Of a stretch of 64,000 nucleotides of DNA, positions 24,514-35,196 are shown in pieces. The first letter of the stretch is position 1. Every line of letters starts with the position of its first letter. The stretch comes from Lutibacter oceani (GTDB taxonomy: Bacteria; Bacteroidota; Bacteroidia; Flavobacteriales; Flavobacteriaceae). The notes beneath the pieces were generated by a model. That model had not been told where the DNA came from, did no database searches, and saw nothing but the letters and a program-made list of their open reading frames with translations. Made by a program: the position numbers and the translations under genes. The DNA lies in the NCBI RefSeq assembly GCF_003384935.1, contig NZ_QTTQ01000009.1, positions 806,001 to 870,000 of the forward strand, read 5' to 3'.

Positions 24514-24646
24514 CGCTAACTGTAATCATTTTTTTGTATTTATTCATTTCAATTAAGGCATCAAAATATTTATTAATTTGACCTTTTTTCATGAATTTTA
24601 ATGATTTCTTTTTTGCAGTTTCGTATTGTTTGATTAATTCTTTCAT
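24506..24646 (-). CDS. Small conserved-looking 46-residue protein
   Basis: A short open frame reads from the minus strand with an ATG at 24644-24646 and a TAA at 24506-24508. It encodes a very basic, helical protein (MKELIKQYETAKKKSLKFMK ... MNKYKKM). The sequence is codon-like for this genome and fills most of an otherwise empty gap. From memory, similar tiny lysine-rich proteins occur beside serS in other Flavobacteriaceae, but I could not search. It overlaps the serS stop by 8 bp (convergent). Function unknown. Confidence 0.6.
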   Translation of the reverse strand: MKELIKQYETAKKKSLKFMKKGQINKYFDALIEMNKYKKMITVSAN

Positions 24647-24755
24647 AATATAAAATTTAGTTGTTTTATATTGTTAAGACAATTTCTGTGCCAAAATGTT
24701 ACAATATATAGTTTAAAATAACAGGTTTTTATAAAAACTTTAACACTTGTTTGGT

Positions 24756-24763
24756 TATCTTTG
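24756..24763 (+). promoter_or_regulatory. -7 box of the TPR protein gene
   Basis: TATCTTTG (TAnnTTTG), 19 bp before the start codon at 24783. Confidence 0.45.
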
Positions 24764-24782
24764 AAAGAATTAATGATACAAA

Positions 24783-26558
24783 ATGCGTAAAATTTTAATC
24801 ATATTTATTTGTTGTTTCTCCTTACAGACAAAGGCTCAGGAGGCTTCATTGGCATTTTTATATTTTAGAAATGGAGAATATGAAAAGGCAGTTTCTATTT
24901 ATAAAATTTTACACGAAAAAAACCCGTTAAATACAAGTTATTTTAACCAGTTAGTAGATTCTTATCAGCAATTAGAAAATTTTGAGGAAGTAAAAAAGCT
25001 CATAAATAAACAGTTAAACAAAGTACCAAATCAATATCATTTATTAGTAGATTTAGGGTATAATTATCAATTACAGCACCAACAGGATAGCGCTACTTTT
25101 TTTTATAAAGAAGCAATAAATACTATAGAAAAATCGAAAAATCAAGGATATTTAATAGGACGAACATTCCAAAAAAACCATTTGCTGGATTATGCACTTT
25201 TAGCATTTAAAAAGGCTATGGAATTAAACCCAAATGTAAATTACAATTTGCAAATTGCAGCTATTTATGGGGAAAAAGCTGACATTGAAAACATGCTTAA
25301 AACCTATTTAAATTTAATTGAAACCAATATTAATTATTTACCAAGTGCAAAAACATACATTGGAAGGTATATAACCGATGATAGTGAAAATGAAGCCAAT
25401 AATTTTTTAAGAAAATTATTGATACAAAAAATGCAAAACAACCCACAAAATAGTTGGAACGAATTATTAAGTTGGCTGTATATGCAACAAAAAGAGTATT
25501 CAAAAGCATTTATTCAAGAAAAAGCGTTACAAAAAAGAAATTTAAGTAGTTTAAAAGGTATTATTGAGCTAGGTAAAATTACTTTTGAAGACACCTATTA
25601 TGAAGTGTCTAAAAATTGCTTTAACTATGTTTTAGAAAATACTGACAATTTAGAAGAAAAATTAATTTCAAAACTTTATTTATTACAAATTTCCATTAAT
25701 ACAGAAGCTGATATTAGCAATATAGAATTACAATTCCAACAGCTTTTTAAAGATTATGGTAAAAACAAAAACACACTAGGAATCCAATTATTATATGCTG
25801 AATTTTTAGCATTTAATAAAAATGAACCGGAAAAAGCGATTTCACTTTTAAAAGAAGCTCAAAAATTGCCTGTAAATGAATTTGAAAAAGGAAACATAAA
25901 AACAAAGCTTGCTGATATTTTAGTGTTTTCTAATAAATTTAATACTGCATTAATTTATTATACACAGGTTCAAAATGATTTAAAAAATCATGCAATTGGG
26001 CAAACTGCACGTTTTAAAATTGCACAAACATCCTATTTTAAAGGCGATTTTGATTGGGCGCAATCTCAATTGAGAGTATTAAAAAAATCCACCTCTCAAT
26101 TAATAGCAAATGATGCATTGGATTTAAATTTATTAATTACAGATAATGTTGTAAAAGACAGTTTAAAAATAGCCTTAAAAAAATATGCTCTTGCCGATTT
26201 ATTGGCATTTCAAAATAAAAATCAGCAAGCAATAGACACTTTACAAGTTATTTTAAATAATTTTAAAGGGCATTCTATTGAAGATGAAGCTTTGTTTAAA
26301 CAAGCTAAATTATTTGAAAAATTAAATGAGTTTGTAAACGCTGAAAACAACTATTTAAAAATAATAACAATTAATAAAGAAGATATTTTAGCCGATGATG
26401 CCGTTTATTATTTGGCAGAATTGTATTTAAATAAGTTAAACGCAATTGAAAAAGCAAAAGAATATTATCAAAAAATTATTTTCGAATACCCATCAAGTAT
26501 TTATTTAGTTGATGCGCGAAAAAAATATCGAAAATTACGAGGAGATGAAATAAATTAA
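24783..26558 (+). CDS. Exported tetratricopeptide-repeat protein
   Basis: A 591-residue protein with a short signal peptide (MRKILIIFICCFSLQTKAQ). Helical TPR-type repeats run along the whole chain (EASLAFLYFRNGEYEKAVSIYKILHEKNP; YALLAFKKAMELNPN; QTARFKIAQTSYFKGDFDWAQSQL, each seen as helix pairs with A/G/Y spacing). The C-terminal part (DEALFKQAKLFEKLNEF; EKAKEYYQKIIFEYPSSI) resembles YbgF/BamD-like TPR arrays. It probably acts as a periplasmic scaffold; no partner is visible. It is the first gene of a same-strand run with DUF4286, ksgA and mgtE. Confidence 0.85.
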   Translation: MRKILIIFICCFSLQTKAQEASLAFLYFRNGEYEKAVSIYKILHEKNPLNTSYFNQLVDSYQQLENFEEVKKLINKQLNKVPNQYHLLVDLGYNYQLQHQQDSATFFYKEAINTIEKSKNQGYLIGRTFQKNHLLDYALLAFKKAMELNPNVNYNLQIAAIYGEKADIENMLKTYLNLIETNINYLPSAKTYIGRYITDDSENEANNFLRKLLIQKMQNNPQNSWNELLSWLYMQQKEYSKAFIQEKALQKRNLSSLKGIIELGKITFEDTYYEVSKNCFNYVLENTDNLEEKLISKLYLLQISINTEADISNIELQFQQLFKDYGKNKNTLGIQLLYAEFLAFNKNEPEKAISLLKEAQKLPVNEFEKGNIKTKLADILVFSNKFNTALIYYTQVQNDLKNHAIGQTARFKIAQTSYFKGDFDWAQSQLRVLKKSTSQLIANDALDLNLLITDNVVKDSLKIALKKYALADLLAFQNKNQQAIDTLQVILNNFKGHSIEDEALFKQAKLFEKLNEFVNAENNYLKIITINKEDILADDAVYYLAELYLNKLNAIEKAKEYYQKIIFEYPSSIYLVDARKKYRKLRGDEIN

Positions 26559-26591
26559 ACAAAATCTTTCAACTTTTAAACTTAAAAAACA

Positions 26592-26924
26592 ATGTACATT
26601 TATAACGTAACCACAAATGTAGACGAAACAATCCATCAAGAATGGCTAAACTGGATGAAAACAAAACATATTCCAGAAATGCTAGCTACTGGAAAATTTA
26701 CAACAGCAAAAATGAGTCAGGTAATGATTGAAGAAGAAATGGGAGGTATAACCTATGCAGTTCAATACACAACAGATAGCATTGAAACCTTACAAGAATA
26801 CTATAATGAAGATGCTGATAGATTAAGAAACGAAGCAATGCAATTGTTTAAAAATAAAATTGTAGCATTCAGAACCGAATTAAAAGTAATTAGCGAACAA
26901 TTTAGTATGGCTACAAAAAACTAA
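26592..26924 (+). CDS. DUF4286 family protein
   Basis: A 110-residue cytoplasmic protein with the DUF4286 pattern: [18 protein letters not shown] at the start, [17 protein letters not shown] and [19 protein letters not shown]. The layout suggests a small ferredoxin-like (dimeric alpha-beta barrel) fold. The biochemical role is not known. It lies 4 bp upstream of ksgA and is likely co-transcribed with it, an arrangement I recall as common in this family of bacteria. Confidence 0.85.
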   Translation: MYIYNVTTNVDETIHQEWLNWMKTKHIPEMLATGKFTTAKMSQVMIEEEMGGITYAVQYTTDSIETLQEYYNEDADRLRNEAMQLFKNKIVAFRTELKVISEQFSMATKN

Positions 26925-26928
26925 TTGT

Positions 26929-27705
26929 ATGAGTGTAAGAGCAAAAAAACACCTTGGACAACATTTTTTAAAAGATGAACTAATCGCTCAGAAAATAGCG
27001 GACAGTTTAACTGAAAAAGACTATAAAAATGTGTTGGAAATTGGACCGGGAATGGGTGTTTTAACCAAGTATTTGCTTAAAAAAAAAATTACAACACATG
27101 TTATTGAAATTGACACAGAATCGGTTGAATATTTACAAGCTCATTATTTAAATTTAGCAAACAGGATTATTTCAAAAGATTTTTTAAAAATAAATTTAGA
27201 AGACTATTTTGGCAAAGAGCAGGTAGCTATAATCGGGAATTTTCCATATAATATTTCAACACAAATTGTTTTTAAAACCTTAGAAAACAAGCATCAAATT
27301 CCTGAATTTTCAGGAATGTTTCAAAAAGAAGTTGCTGAAAGAATTGCTGAAAAAGCAGGCAGTAAAAAATACGGAATTTTATCGGTATTAGCACAGGCAT
27401 TTTATAAAGTTGAATACTTATTTACAGTACCTCCAACTGTTTTTGATCCTCCTCCAAAAGTTGATTCCGGTGTAATTAGATTAATTAGAAAAGAAAATTA
27501 TACACTTCCAGTTGATGAAAAATTATTTTTTAAAGTTGTAAAAACAGCTTTTCAGCAACGCCGAAAAACACTTCGTAACAGTTTAAAAACGCTTAATTTA
27601 TCAGATAGTTTAAGAGAAGATACTATCTTTGCTAAACGACCTGAGCAATTATCGGTTGAAGAATTTATTAGTCTTACTTCTAAAATAGAAAAAGATGCCA
27701 TTTGA
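26929..27705 (+). CDS. rsmA: 16S rRNA (adenine1518/1519-N6)-dimethyltransferase
   Basis: A 258-residue KsgA/RsmA, which dimethylates two adjacent adenosines in helix 45 of 16S rRNA during small-subunit assembly. SAM-binding and catalytic motifs are in place: [22 protein letters not shown] and NFPYNIST (the N-x-P-Y motif, with Phe in place of the usual Leu), then [11 protein letters not shown]. Its last 11 bp overlap the start of mgtE, indicating translational coupling. Confidence 0.96.
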   Translation: MSVRAKKHLGQHFLKDELIAQKIADSLTEKDYKNVLEIGPGMGVLTKYLLKKKITTHVIEIDTESVEYLQAHYLNLANRIISKDFLKINLEDYFGKEQVAIIGNFPYNISTQIVFKTLENKHQIPEFSGMFQKEVAERIAEKAGSKKYGILSVLAQAFYKVEYLFTVPPTVFDPPPKVDSGVIRLIRKENYTLPVDEKLFFKVVKTAFQQRRKTLRNSLKTLNLSDSLREDTIFAKRPEQLSVEEFISLTSKIEKDAI

Positions 27706-29047
27706 AATTACAAAACAATACATAGAAGACATTCAACAATTAATCGCTGAAAAAAATGATGATTCACTTCACGTTTTATTGGAAGAAGTCCACTATGCCG
27801 ATGTTGCTGAAATAATTGAAGAATTGTATGTACAAGAAGCTATTTATTTAATTAAATTATTAGATAGTGATATAACTTCGGATGTAATTACTGAACTTGA
27901 TGAAGACACCCGTGAAAAAGTTTTAAAAGGACTCTCATCAAAAGAAATTGCTGAAGAAATTGACGAATTAGATACTGATGATGCTGCTGATATTATTGCT
28001 GAACTTTCAGAAGAACAAAAAGAAGAAGTAATTGCTCACATTGAAGATGAAGAACATGCTAAAGAAATTGTTGAACTTTTACGTTACGATGAAAATACGG
28101 CAGGTGGTTTAATGGCTAAAGAGTTAGTAAAAGTAAATGAAAATTGGAATGTATTAACTTGTGTAAAAGAAATGCGTGCACAAGCTGAAGAAGTTACCAG
28201 AGTTCATTCCATTTATGTGGTTGATGATGCTGACAAATTAAAAGGGAGACTCTCTTTAAAAGATTTACTAACAACCTCTACAAAAACAGCCATAAAAGAT
28301 GTTTTTATAAAAAAAGTAGATTCGGTAAATGTAAATGATAAAGCTGAAGATGTTGCCAGAATTATGCAAAAATACGATTTAGAAGCCATCCCAGTTATTG
28401 ATGAAATTGGACGTTTAGTTGGAAGAATTACTATTGATGATATTGTTGATGTTATTAAAGAGGAAGCTGAAAAAGATTATCAAATGGCAGCTGGTATTTC
28501 ACAAGATGTTGAAGCAGATGATACAATTTGGGAACTTACCAAGGCGCGTTTGCCTTGGCTAATTTTAGCCCTATTTGGAGGTTTTGTAAGTGTTTCCGTG
28601 TTAGGAGGTTTTGGAGATGCAATGAAACATTTTCCCGAGCTTTTTTTCTTTACACCATTAATTGCCGCAATGGCAGGTAATGTTGGGGTTCAATCTTCTG
28701 CTATTGTTGTACAAGGTTTGGCAAATGATAGTTTAAGAGGTTCATTATGGAACAGGCTTATTAAAGAAGTGTCACTTAGTTTATTAAATGGTTTCATTCT
28801 AGCGGTATTATTAATGTCTGCCGGAATGTTTTTTTTAGGATTTGAATTTAAAGTAGGATTAACAGTTGCTATTTCGTTAGTTTCCGTTATTATTATCGCT
28901 TCAATTATAGGAACTTTTGTGCCAATTATTTTAGATAAAAGAAATATAGATCCGGCTTTAGCTACAGGTCCATTTATAACAACTAGTAATGATATTTTAG
29001 GGATTTTAATTTACTTTTTAATCGCTAAATTGATTTTAGGATTTTAA
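27695..29047 (+). CDS. mgtE: Magnesium transporter MgtE
   Basis: A 450-residue MgtE channel for Mg2+ in the inner membrane. The acidic N-terminal superhelical domain (~10-125, [13 protein letters not shown]) precedes two CBS domains (~130-255, [39 protein letters not shown]). These are followed by a plug helix and five transmembrane segments with the conserved [17 protein letters not shown] and a C-terminal [16 protein letters not shown]. Length is normal. It starts inside the ksgA coding region. Gating in this family depends on Mg2+ bound at the cytosolic domains. Confidence 0.95.
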   Translation: MPFEITKQYIEDIQQLIAEKNDDSLHVLLEEVHYADVAEIIEELYVQEAIYLIKLLDSDITSDVITELDEDTREKVLKGLSSKEIAEEIDELDTDDAADIIAELSEEQKEEVIAHIEDEEHAKEIVELLRYDENTAGGLMAKELVKVNENWNVLTCVKEMRAQAEEVTRVHSIYVVDDADKLKGRLSLKDLLTTSTKTAIKDVFIKKVDSVNVNDKAEDVARIMQKYDLEAIPVIDEIGRLVGRITIDDIVDVIKEEAEKDYQMAAGISQDVEADDTIWELTKARLPWLILALFGGFVSVSVLGGFGDAMKHFPELFFFTPLIAAMAGNVGVQSSAIVVQGLANDSLRGSLWNRLIKEVSLSLLNGFILAVLLMSAGMFFLGFEFKVGLTVAISLVSVIIIASIIGTFVPIILDKRNIDPALATGPFITTSNDILGILIYFLIAKLILGF

Positions 29048-29083
29048 TATTACCTAAAAGCTTTTTTTCTATTCCTTTTTGGC

Positions 29084-29620
29084 TTATTGCTTAAAATAAA
29101 ACTTTTTAAACAAATCCCACAAAACAACTCCACAACTTACGGAAATATTTAATGAGTGTTTTGTGCCAAACTGAGGAATTTCAATACAATAATCACTTGC
29201 AGAAACTACTTTTTGCTGCACACCTTTTACTTCATTTCCCATAACAATCGCATATTTTTGATTTGGATTAATAGAGAAATCTTGCAACATAATACTGTTT
29301 TCAGCTTGTTCAATAGAAATAACTTTCAACTTTTCAGCTTTCAACTTTTCAACTAAAGTTAAAGTATCTTCAACATATTCCCAAGCAACAGATTCAGTAG
29401 CTCCCAATGCCGTTTTATGAATTTCTTTATGTGGTGGTTGTGCGGTAATTCCACACAAATAAATTTTTTCAATTAAAAAAGCATCACTAGTTCTAAAAAC
29501 TGAACCAATATTATTTAAACTTCTAATATTATCTAAAATTACAATTAGCGGAATTTTATCCGTTTTTTTGAAGTCTTCTACATTCAATCTTCCAAGCTCG
29601 CTGTTTTTTAATTTTCTCAT
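29084..29620 (-). CDS. SpoU/TrmH-family RNA 2'-O-methyltransferase
   Basis: A 178-residue SPOUT methyltransferase. The three family motifs are visible: NIRSLNNIGSVFRTSDAF (motif 1), IVMGNEVKGV (motif 2) and IPQFGTKHSLNISVSCGVVLW (motif 3, knot region). It methylates a ribose in rRNA or tRNA using SAM; the target site cannot be told from sequence. It has no N-terminal substrate domain, so it is a minimal catalytic unit. It lies between convergent mgtE and divergent mutS. A second SpoU gene lies on the other side of mutS at 34211. Confidence 0.9.
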   Translation of the reverse strand: MRKLKNSELGRLNVEDFKKTDKIPLIVILDNIRSLNNIGSVFRTSDAFLIEKIYLCGITAQPPHKEIHKTALGATESVAWEYVEDTLTLVEKLKAEKLKVISIEQAENSIMLQDFSINPNQKYAIVMGNEVKGVQQKVVSASDYCIEIPQFGTKHSLNISVSCGVVLWDLFKKFYFKQ

Positions 29621-29800
29621 TGTTATAATTTATTCATTTAATTGTTGAAATGTTATAGTAAGCGCAGTCCAAATATCTCATAATTCTATGCGCTAGATTT
29701 TTCATTTCATACACACTTTATTATAATTAACAAAAATTTGTAATTCATAATTATAAATATAAAATGTAACTTCGCAAAACTAACTTAATTTCCTAAAAAA

Positions 29801-32410
29801 TTGGCAGCAAAAACCAAGAAAGTCACTCCATTAATGAAACAATACAATGCTATTAAGGTTAAATATCCTGATGCTATGTTGCTATTTAGAGTTGGTGATT
29901 TTTATGAAACTTTTGGCGAAGATGCTAAAAAAGCGGCAAAGGTTTTAGGGATTATTTTAACCAAACGCGGTGCAGGTAGCGAAACCGAAACTGCCTTAGC
30001 CGGTTTTCCGCATCATTCGTTAAATACCTATTTACCTAAATTGGTAAAAGCTGGAATGCGCGTAGCTATTTGCGATCAGTTGGAAGACCCAAAAATGACT
30101 AAAACTATTGTTAAAAGAGGTGTTACCGAATTGGTTACTCCAGGTGTTGCATTGAATGATGAAGTTTTGCAATCTAAAACCAATAATTTTTTAGCTGCTA
30201 TTCACTTTGGAAAAAAACAGCTGGGAATTTCATTTTTAGATGTTTCAACTGGTGAATTTTTAACGGCTCAAGGAAATTCAGAATATATTGATAAGTTGCT
30301 GCAAAACTTCAATCCGAGTGAGGTTTTGGTTCAAAAACAACATAAAAATAAATTTTTCGAATTATTTGGAAACCGTTTTTATACTTTTTATTTAGAAGAT
30401 TGGATTTTTCAGACTGAATATGCTTTTGAAACATTAACTAATCATTTTAAAGTAAAAACATTAAAAGGGTTTGGTGTTGCTGATTTACATGAAGGAATTA
30501 TTGCTGCGGGTGCTGTTTTGTACTATTTATCAGAAACACAACACAACAAACTAGAACATATAGCTGCAATTAATAGAATTTCTGAAGAAAATTATGTGTG
30601 GATGGATCGGTTTACCATCAGAAATTTAGAGTTATATAACTCTACTTCGGTGAATGCAGTTACATTATTAGATGTAATTGACAAAACCATTTCGCCAATG
30701 GGCGGACGTATGTTAAAACGTTGGCTAGCATTACCGTTAAAAGATATTAATCGCATAAAAAAACGTCACGATATTGTAAAATATTTTATTGATAATGATG
30801 AGTTTTTTGAACTGGCAGCCTATCAAATAAAACAAATTAGTGATATTGAACGCTTGGTTTCTAAAGTTGCTACTGGCAAAGTAAATCCGCGTGAAGTTGT
30901 TTTGCTTAAAAATTCGTTAAACGCAATTATTCCTATTAAAGAAGCTTCAGAAAAAAGCGAGAACGAATCTTTAAAAATTATTGGAGAACAATTACAAAGT
31001 TGCACAACACTGCGTGAAAAAATAACCAAAACCTTAAACGAAGACGCTCCTGTAAATATTAACAAAGGAAATGCAATTGCAGAAGGAATTTCAGTAGAAT
31101 TGGATGAATTGCGTAACATTTCAACCTCTGGAAAAGATTATTTAGATGCTATGCTGGCACGTGAAATTGAACGTACTGGAATTACATCTTTAAAAATAGC
31201 TTTTAACAATGTTTTTGGGTATTATATTGAAGTTAGAAACTCACATAAAGATAAAGTTCCTGTAGATTGGATTCGCAAGCAAACCTTGGTAAATGCGGAA
31301 CGTTATATTACAGAAGAATTAAAAGAATACGAAACTAAAATTTTAGGTGCCGAAGAAAAAATAGGCATACTCGAACATCAGCTTTTTAATGAACTAACTA
31401 GTTCTTTATTAGATTATATTCAGCCCATACAATTAAATGCGCAGTTGGTTGGACAAATAGATTGTTTATTATCTTTTGCTGATTTGGCTAAATACAACAA
31501 TTATGTACGTCCGCAAATTGATGAAAGTTCCGATTTGGAAATAAAAAATGGGCGTCATCCGGTAATAGAAAAACAGTTACCAATAGGTGAAGAATATATT
31601 GCAAACGATGTGGTTTTAAACCGAAATCAGCAACAAATTATTATGATTACCGGTCCAAATATGAGTGGTAAATCGGCTATTTTACGTCAAACAGCGTTAA
31701 TTGTTTTATTGGCGCAAATGGGAAGTTATGTACCCGCTCAAAATGCTCGAATCGGTATTGTCGATAAAATTTTCACACGTGTTGGTGCAAGTGATAATAT
31801 TTCTATGGGCGAATCTACTTTTATGGTAGAAATGAATGAAACGGCAAGTATTTTAAATAATATTTCAGACCGAAGTTTGGTATTATTAGATGAAATTGGA
31901 CGAGGAACAAGCACCTATGATGGAATTTCAATCGCATGGGCAATTGCCGAATATTTACACGAACACCCTTCAAAAGCTAAAACATTATTTGCTACACATT
32001 ATCATGAGTTAAATGATATGACAAATACTTTTAACCGTGTTAAAAACTTTAATGTTTCGGTAAAAGAATTAAAAGACAAGGTTATTTTCTTACGTAAATT
32101 AGTACCTGGCGGAAGTGAACATAGTTTTGGTATTTATGTAGCTAAATTGGCTGGAATGCCAACTTCAGTTGTACATAGAGCTACTAAAATGTTAAAACAG
32201 TTAGAAAAAAACCATACCAATACTGAAGTAAAAGAGACTTTAAAAAATGCCCAGGAAGAAGAAATGCAACTTAGCTTTTTTAAGCTGGATGATCCTTTAT
32301 TGGAAGATATAAAAGAAGAAATTCTTTCAACAAATATTGATACGCTTACACCTATTGAAGCTTTAATGAAATTGAATGAAATAAAGAGAATGTTGACTAA
32401 GAAAAAGTAG
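29801..32410 (+). CDS. mutS: DNA mismatch repair protein MutS
   Basis: An 869-residue MutS that recognises mismatches and starts repair with MutL. The N-terminal mismatch domain has the F-x-E motif (DFYETF, Phe34 and Glu36). The ATPase domain has Walker [11 protein letters not shown] (~616-625), Walker [17 protein letters not shown] and the ATHYHEL signature. The start is TTG: an in-frame stop lies five codons upstream with no ATG between, and the N-terminus [16 protein letters not shown] matches relatives. The 180-bp gap to the divergent methyltransferase gene is AT-rich with no clear -7 box. Confidence 0.97.
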   Translation: MAAKTKKVTPLMKQYNAIKVKYPDAMLLFRVGDFYETFGEDAKKAAKVLGIILTKRGAGSETETALAGFPHHSLNTYLPKLVKAGMRVAICDQLEDPKMTKTIVKRGVTELVTPGVALNDEVLQSKTNNFLAAIHFGKKQLGISFLDVSTGEFLTAQGNSEYIDKLLQNFNPSEVLVQKQHKNKFFELFGNRFYTFYLEDWIFQTEYAFETLTNHFKVKTLKGFGVADLHEGIIAAGAVLYYLSETQHNKLEHIAAINRISEENYVWMDRFTIRNLELYNSTSVNAVTLLDVIDKTISPMGGRMLKRWLALPLKDINRIKKRHDIVKYFIDNDEFFELAAYQIKQISDIERLVSKVATGKVNPREVVLLKNSLNAIIPIKEASEKSENESLKIIGEQLQSCTTLREKITKTLNEDAPVNINKGNAIAEGISVELDELRNISTSGKDYLDAMLAREIERTGITSLKIAFNNVFGYYIEVRNSHKDKVPVDWIRKQTLVNAERYITEELKEYETKILGAEEKIGILEHQLFNELTSSLLDYIQPIQLNAQLVGQIDCLLSFADLAKYNNYVRPQIDESSDLEIKNGRHPVIEKQLPIGEEYIANDVVLNRNQQQIIMITGPNMSGKSAILRQTALIVLLAQMGSYVPAQNARIGIVDKIFTRVGASDNISMGESTFMVEMNETASILNNISDRSLVLLDEIGRGTSTYDGISIAWAIAEYLHEHPSKAKTLFATHYHELNDMTNTFNRVKNFNVSVKELKDKVIFLRKLVPGGSEHSFGIYVAKLAGMPTSVVHRATKMLKQLEKNHTNTEVKETLKNAQEEEMQLSFFKLDDPLLEDIKEEILSTNIDTLTPIEALMKLNEIKRMLTKKK

Positions 32411-32459
32411 TTACCTATTATTTTATTAAATTTAATAACTTTTGTTTAAATATTCTATT

Positions 32460-34193
32460 ATGAAAAAAATCATCGTATCGTTCATTTTATGTTCAATTTT
32501 TGTAAGCTGTAAACTAGGTTCAGAAACTAATTCAAAAATTGCAATAGCTGTTTCATTTTCTGAAGAAGTGAGTTCCAAAAAATTGGATGGTAGAATGTTG
32601 TTAATGCTTTCAACTAATGATAAAGCAGAACCTCGATTTCAAATAGGTGAAGGTTTAAATAATCAGTTAATTTTTGGAAAAAATGTAGATCAATTAGCAG
32701 CAAATCAAAAAGTTAATTTTGATGAAACTGTTTTTGGTTTTCCTATTGAAAGCCTTCAAAATATAAAACCCGGAACTTATTATATTCAAGCATTGTTGCA
32801 TGTTTATGAAACATTTAATTTGGAAACAGGTCAAACGGTTAAGCTTCCCATGGACAATGGAGAAGGACAACAATGGAATAAATCTCCTGGAAATTTGTAC
32901 AGTAAGCCAGTTAAAATTGAAATAACCGAAAATGGTATTGATAATCTATCTATTGTTTTAGATCAAATAATTCCTGAAATTCCACAACCTGAAGATACAG
33001 AGTGGATTAAACACATAAGCTTAAAATCAGAAAAATTATCTAAGTTTTGGGGAAAAGATATGTTTTTAGGAGCACATGTGCTGCTTCCAAAAGGGTTTAA
33101 TGAACATCCGGAAGCAAAATACCCATTAATGATTTTTCATGGTCATTTTCCTGCAAATTTCAGTGGATTTAGAACAACACCACCCGAAGAAGATTTAAAA
33201 CCAGAATATTCAGAACGATTTAGTTTGGATGGTTATAATATAATTCAACAACAAGAAGCATATGATTTTTATAAACGTTGGAATGAGCCAGATTTTCCTA
33301 GGTTTATAATTATAGAAATTCAGCATCCAACACCATATTATGATGATTCTTATGCAGTAAATTCTGCAAGCCAAGGTCCTTATGGAGATGCAATTACCTA
33401 CGAATTAATTCCTTTTATTGAGAAGCAGTTTAGAGGACAAGGCGAAGGTTGGTCTCGTTTTTTATACGGAGGTTCAACAGGCGGTTGGGAGGCTTTGGCT
33501 GTTCAGGTAAAATATCCTGATGAATACAATGGTTGCTTTGCTGCCTGTCCAGATCCTATTGATTTTAGAGCCTATTGTTTAACCAATATTTACGAAGATG
33601 AAAATGCTTATTTTTATAAAAGTGAACATAAGAAATTAGAAAAACCAGCGCATAGAGATTATTTGGGAAATATTTCTTCAACAATGAAAGAGTCGAACCA
33701 TTTAGAATTGGTTTTGGGAGACCATTCTCGGTCTGGAGGTCAATTTGATATATGGGAAGCAACATATTCTCCGCAAGATTCAGATGGATATCCGGTAAGG
33801 TTATGGGATAAAAAAACGGGTAAAATTAATCATGAAGTTACAAATTATTGGAAAGAAAATTACGATTTAAGGTATATTTTAGAGCGTGATTGGGATAAAT
33901 TAGGAGAGAAGTTAAAAGGTAAAATTCATATTTATTGTGGAGATATGGACAATTATTATTTAAATAATGCGGTTTATTTAATGGAAGATTTTTTAGAAAG
34001 TACAACCGATCCATATTATAGTGGTGAAGTTGATTATGGTGATAGAGCAGAACATTGCTGGAATGGTGATCAGGAAAATCCAAATGCCATTTCAAGATTA
34101 AGATACAACACCTTATATGTTCCAAAAATAATGAAACGTATTACTGAAAGTGCTCCAAAAAATGCAGATTTAACAAGTTGGAGATATAAATAA
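32460..34193 (+). CDS. Alpha/beta-hydrolase (esterase-like) lipoprotein
   Basis: A 577-residue predicted lipoprotein from the ATG at 32460, which gives MKKIIVSFILCSIFVSC (lipobox FVSC). An upstream in-frame TTG is less likely. Residues ~20-180 are beta-rich (IAIAVSFSEEVSSKKLDGRMLLMLSTN). The C-terminal half is an alpha/beta-hydrolase fold with a nucleophile elbow LYGGSTGGWEALAVQVKYP (Ser in GGSTGG) and an early strand YPLMIFHGHFP. A likely acid and base are in IYCGDMDNYYL and DRAEHCWNGD. It looks like the putative esterase (EstD/Fes-like) family, acting outside the inner membrane on an unknown ester or peptide. Confidence 0.78.
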   Translation: MKKIIVSFILCSIFVSCKLGSETNSKIAIAVSFSEEVSSKKLDGRMLLMLSTNDKAEPRFQIGEGLNNQLIFGKNVDQLAANQKVNFDETVFGFPIESLQNIKPGTYYIQALLHVYETFNLETGQTVKLPMDNGEGQQWNKSPGNLYSKPVKIEITENGIDNLSIVLDQIIPEIPQPEDTEWIKHISLKSEKLSKFWGKDMFLGAHVLLPKGFNEHPEAKYPLMIFHGHFPANFSGFRTTPPEEDLKPEYSERFSLDGYNIIQQQEAYDFYKRWNEPDFPRFIIIEIQHPTPYYDDSYAVNSASQGPYGDAITYELIPFIEKQFRGQGEGWSRFLYGGSTGGWEALAVQVKYPDEYNGCFAACPDPIDFRAYCLTNIYEDENAYFYKSEHKKLEKPAHRDYLGNISSTMKESNHLELVLGDHSRSGGQFDIWEATYSPQDSDGYPVRLWDKKTGKINHEVTNYWKENYDLRYILERDWDKLGEKLKGKIHIYCGDMDNYYLNNAVYLMEDFLESTTDPYYSGEVDYGDRAEHCWNGDQENPNAISRLRYNTLYVPKIMKRITESAPKNADLTSWRYK

Positions 34194-34210
34194 AAGGAGA
34201 ATATAATTTA

Positions 34211-34663
34211 ATGGTCAACAATTTAGAACAAGGTTTTTTTGGAATTGGAATACAAAATGGTAAGACCCCGGAAAACCTTGGAGTTTTATGGAGATCTGCT
34301 CAAAATATGGGAGCTAGTTTTATTTTTACAATTGGAAATCGCTACGCAAAACAAGCTTGTGATACCCATAAAGCTACTGGCGCAATGCCCTATTTTCATT
34401 ATGAAAATTTTACAGAATTTTATAAGAATTTACCAAAAGGAGCAATGCTGGTTGGTGTAGAGTTAGATGAAAAAGCAGTACCACTTGAAACTTTTGAACA
34501 CCCAAGACGTTGTGTTTATTTATTAGGAGCTGAGGATCACGGTTTATCAAAAGCTGCAATTGAAAAATCGCATTTTTTGGTTAAGTTTAAATCAATTTTG
34601 AGTTTAAATGTTTCAGTTGCTGGGAGTATTGTAATGTATGATAGGCAAATGAAATTGGAATAA
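34211..34663 (+). CDS. SpoU/TrmH-family RNA methyltransferase (second)
   Basis: A 150-residue minimal SPOUT methyltransferase. Motif 1 is TPENLGVLWRSAQNMGAS, motif 2 VYLLGAEDHGLS and motif 3 KFKSILSLNVSVAGSIVMYDR. The length and the early HKATGAMPYFHY segment resemble TrmL-like tRNA wobble methyltransferases, but assignment to one target is uncertain. It starts 17 bp after the esterase-like lipoprotein gene, with AAAGGAGA in the gap, so the two may be transcribed together. Confidence 0.87.
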   Translation: MVNNLEQGFFGIGIQNGKTPENLGVLWRSAQNMGASFIFTIGNRYAKQACDTHKATGAMPYFHYENFTEFYKNLPKGAMLVGVELDEKAVPLETFEHPRRCVYLLGAEDHGLSKAAIEKSHFLVKFKSILSLNVSVAGSIVMYDRQMKLE

Positions 34664-34725
34664 TTTTTGATACTTAATTGATTAATAATTACTTATAATG
34701 AAGTAATTATTTCAACTTTATTGCT

Positions 34726-35178
34726 ATGGTAGATAGATTAACATTATTAATTATATTTTTTTCTTTTACTGTAATAGCAACTGCAACTTCTCAACAAGGT
34801 AATTTTAAAGATTTTATTGATTTTTCTATTGATAAAGTAGAGGAAAGAAACTATATAATTGATATAGCTGGTAAAAATGGCGTCTGGGAATCAAATGAAG
34901 ACGATAAATTTGTATTAATTCATTTTAAAATTATTAATAAAAGTAATAAGAAACAAATATTCAATTTTGATGATGTTTACTTATTTGATCCAAATACCGA
35001 GATCCAATATAAACCCAATTGGTTAATTTCATTAGGTTTATTGACAAGTATTAATGGCGTTAATTTTAATCTTAAAAGTGAAAAAACTATAAAGAAAACG
35101 TTAGTATTTATGTTCCCAAAAACTGAAACCCCTCAATTTATTAAAAGTAATAACAAGATAATTGAAATTGGAGATTAA
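34726..35178 (+). CDS. Small exported beta-sandwich protein, function unknown
   Basis: A 150-residue protein with a signal peptide (MVDRLTLLIIFFSFTVIATATS). The mature part, VWESNEDDKFVLIHFKIINKSNKKQIF and DDVYLFDPNTEIQYKP, resembles the DUF4352 immunoglobulin-like pattern (strand, acidic turn, 'fkIiNkS'). That resemblance is weak. It lies 18 bp before a carboxypeptidase-regulatory-domain protein on the same strand and may form a three-gene envelope group with the two following genes. Confidence 0.6.
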   Translation: MVDRLTLLIIFFSFTVIATATSQQGNFKDFIDFSIDKVEERNYIIDIAGKNGVWESNEDDKFVLIHFKIINKSNKKQIFNFDDVYLFDPNTEIQYKPNWLISLGLLTSINGVNFNLKSEKTIKKTLVFMFPKTETPQFIKSNNKIIEIGD

Positions 35179-35196
35179 TTAAAAAATAATTGTATT

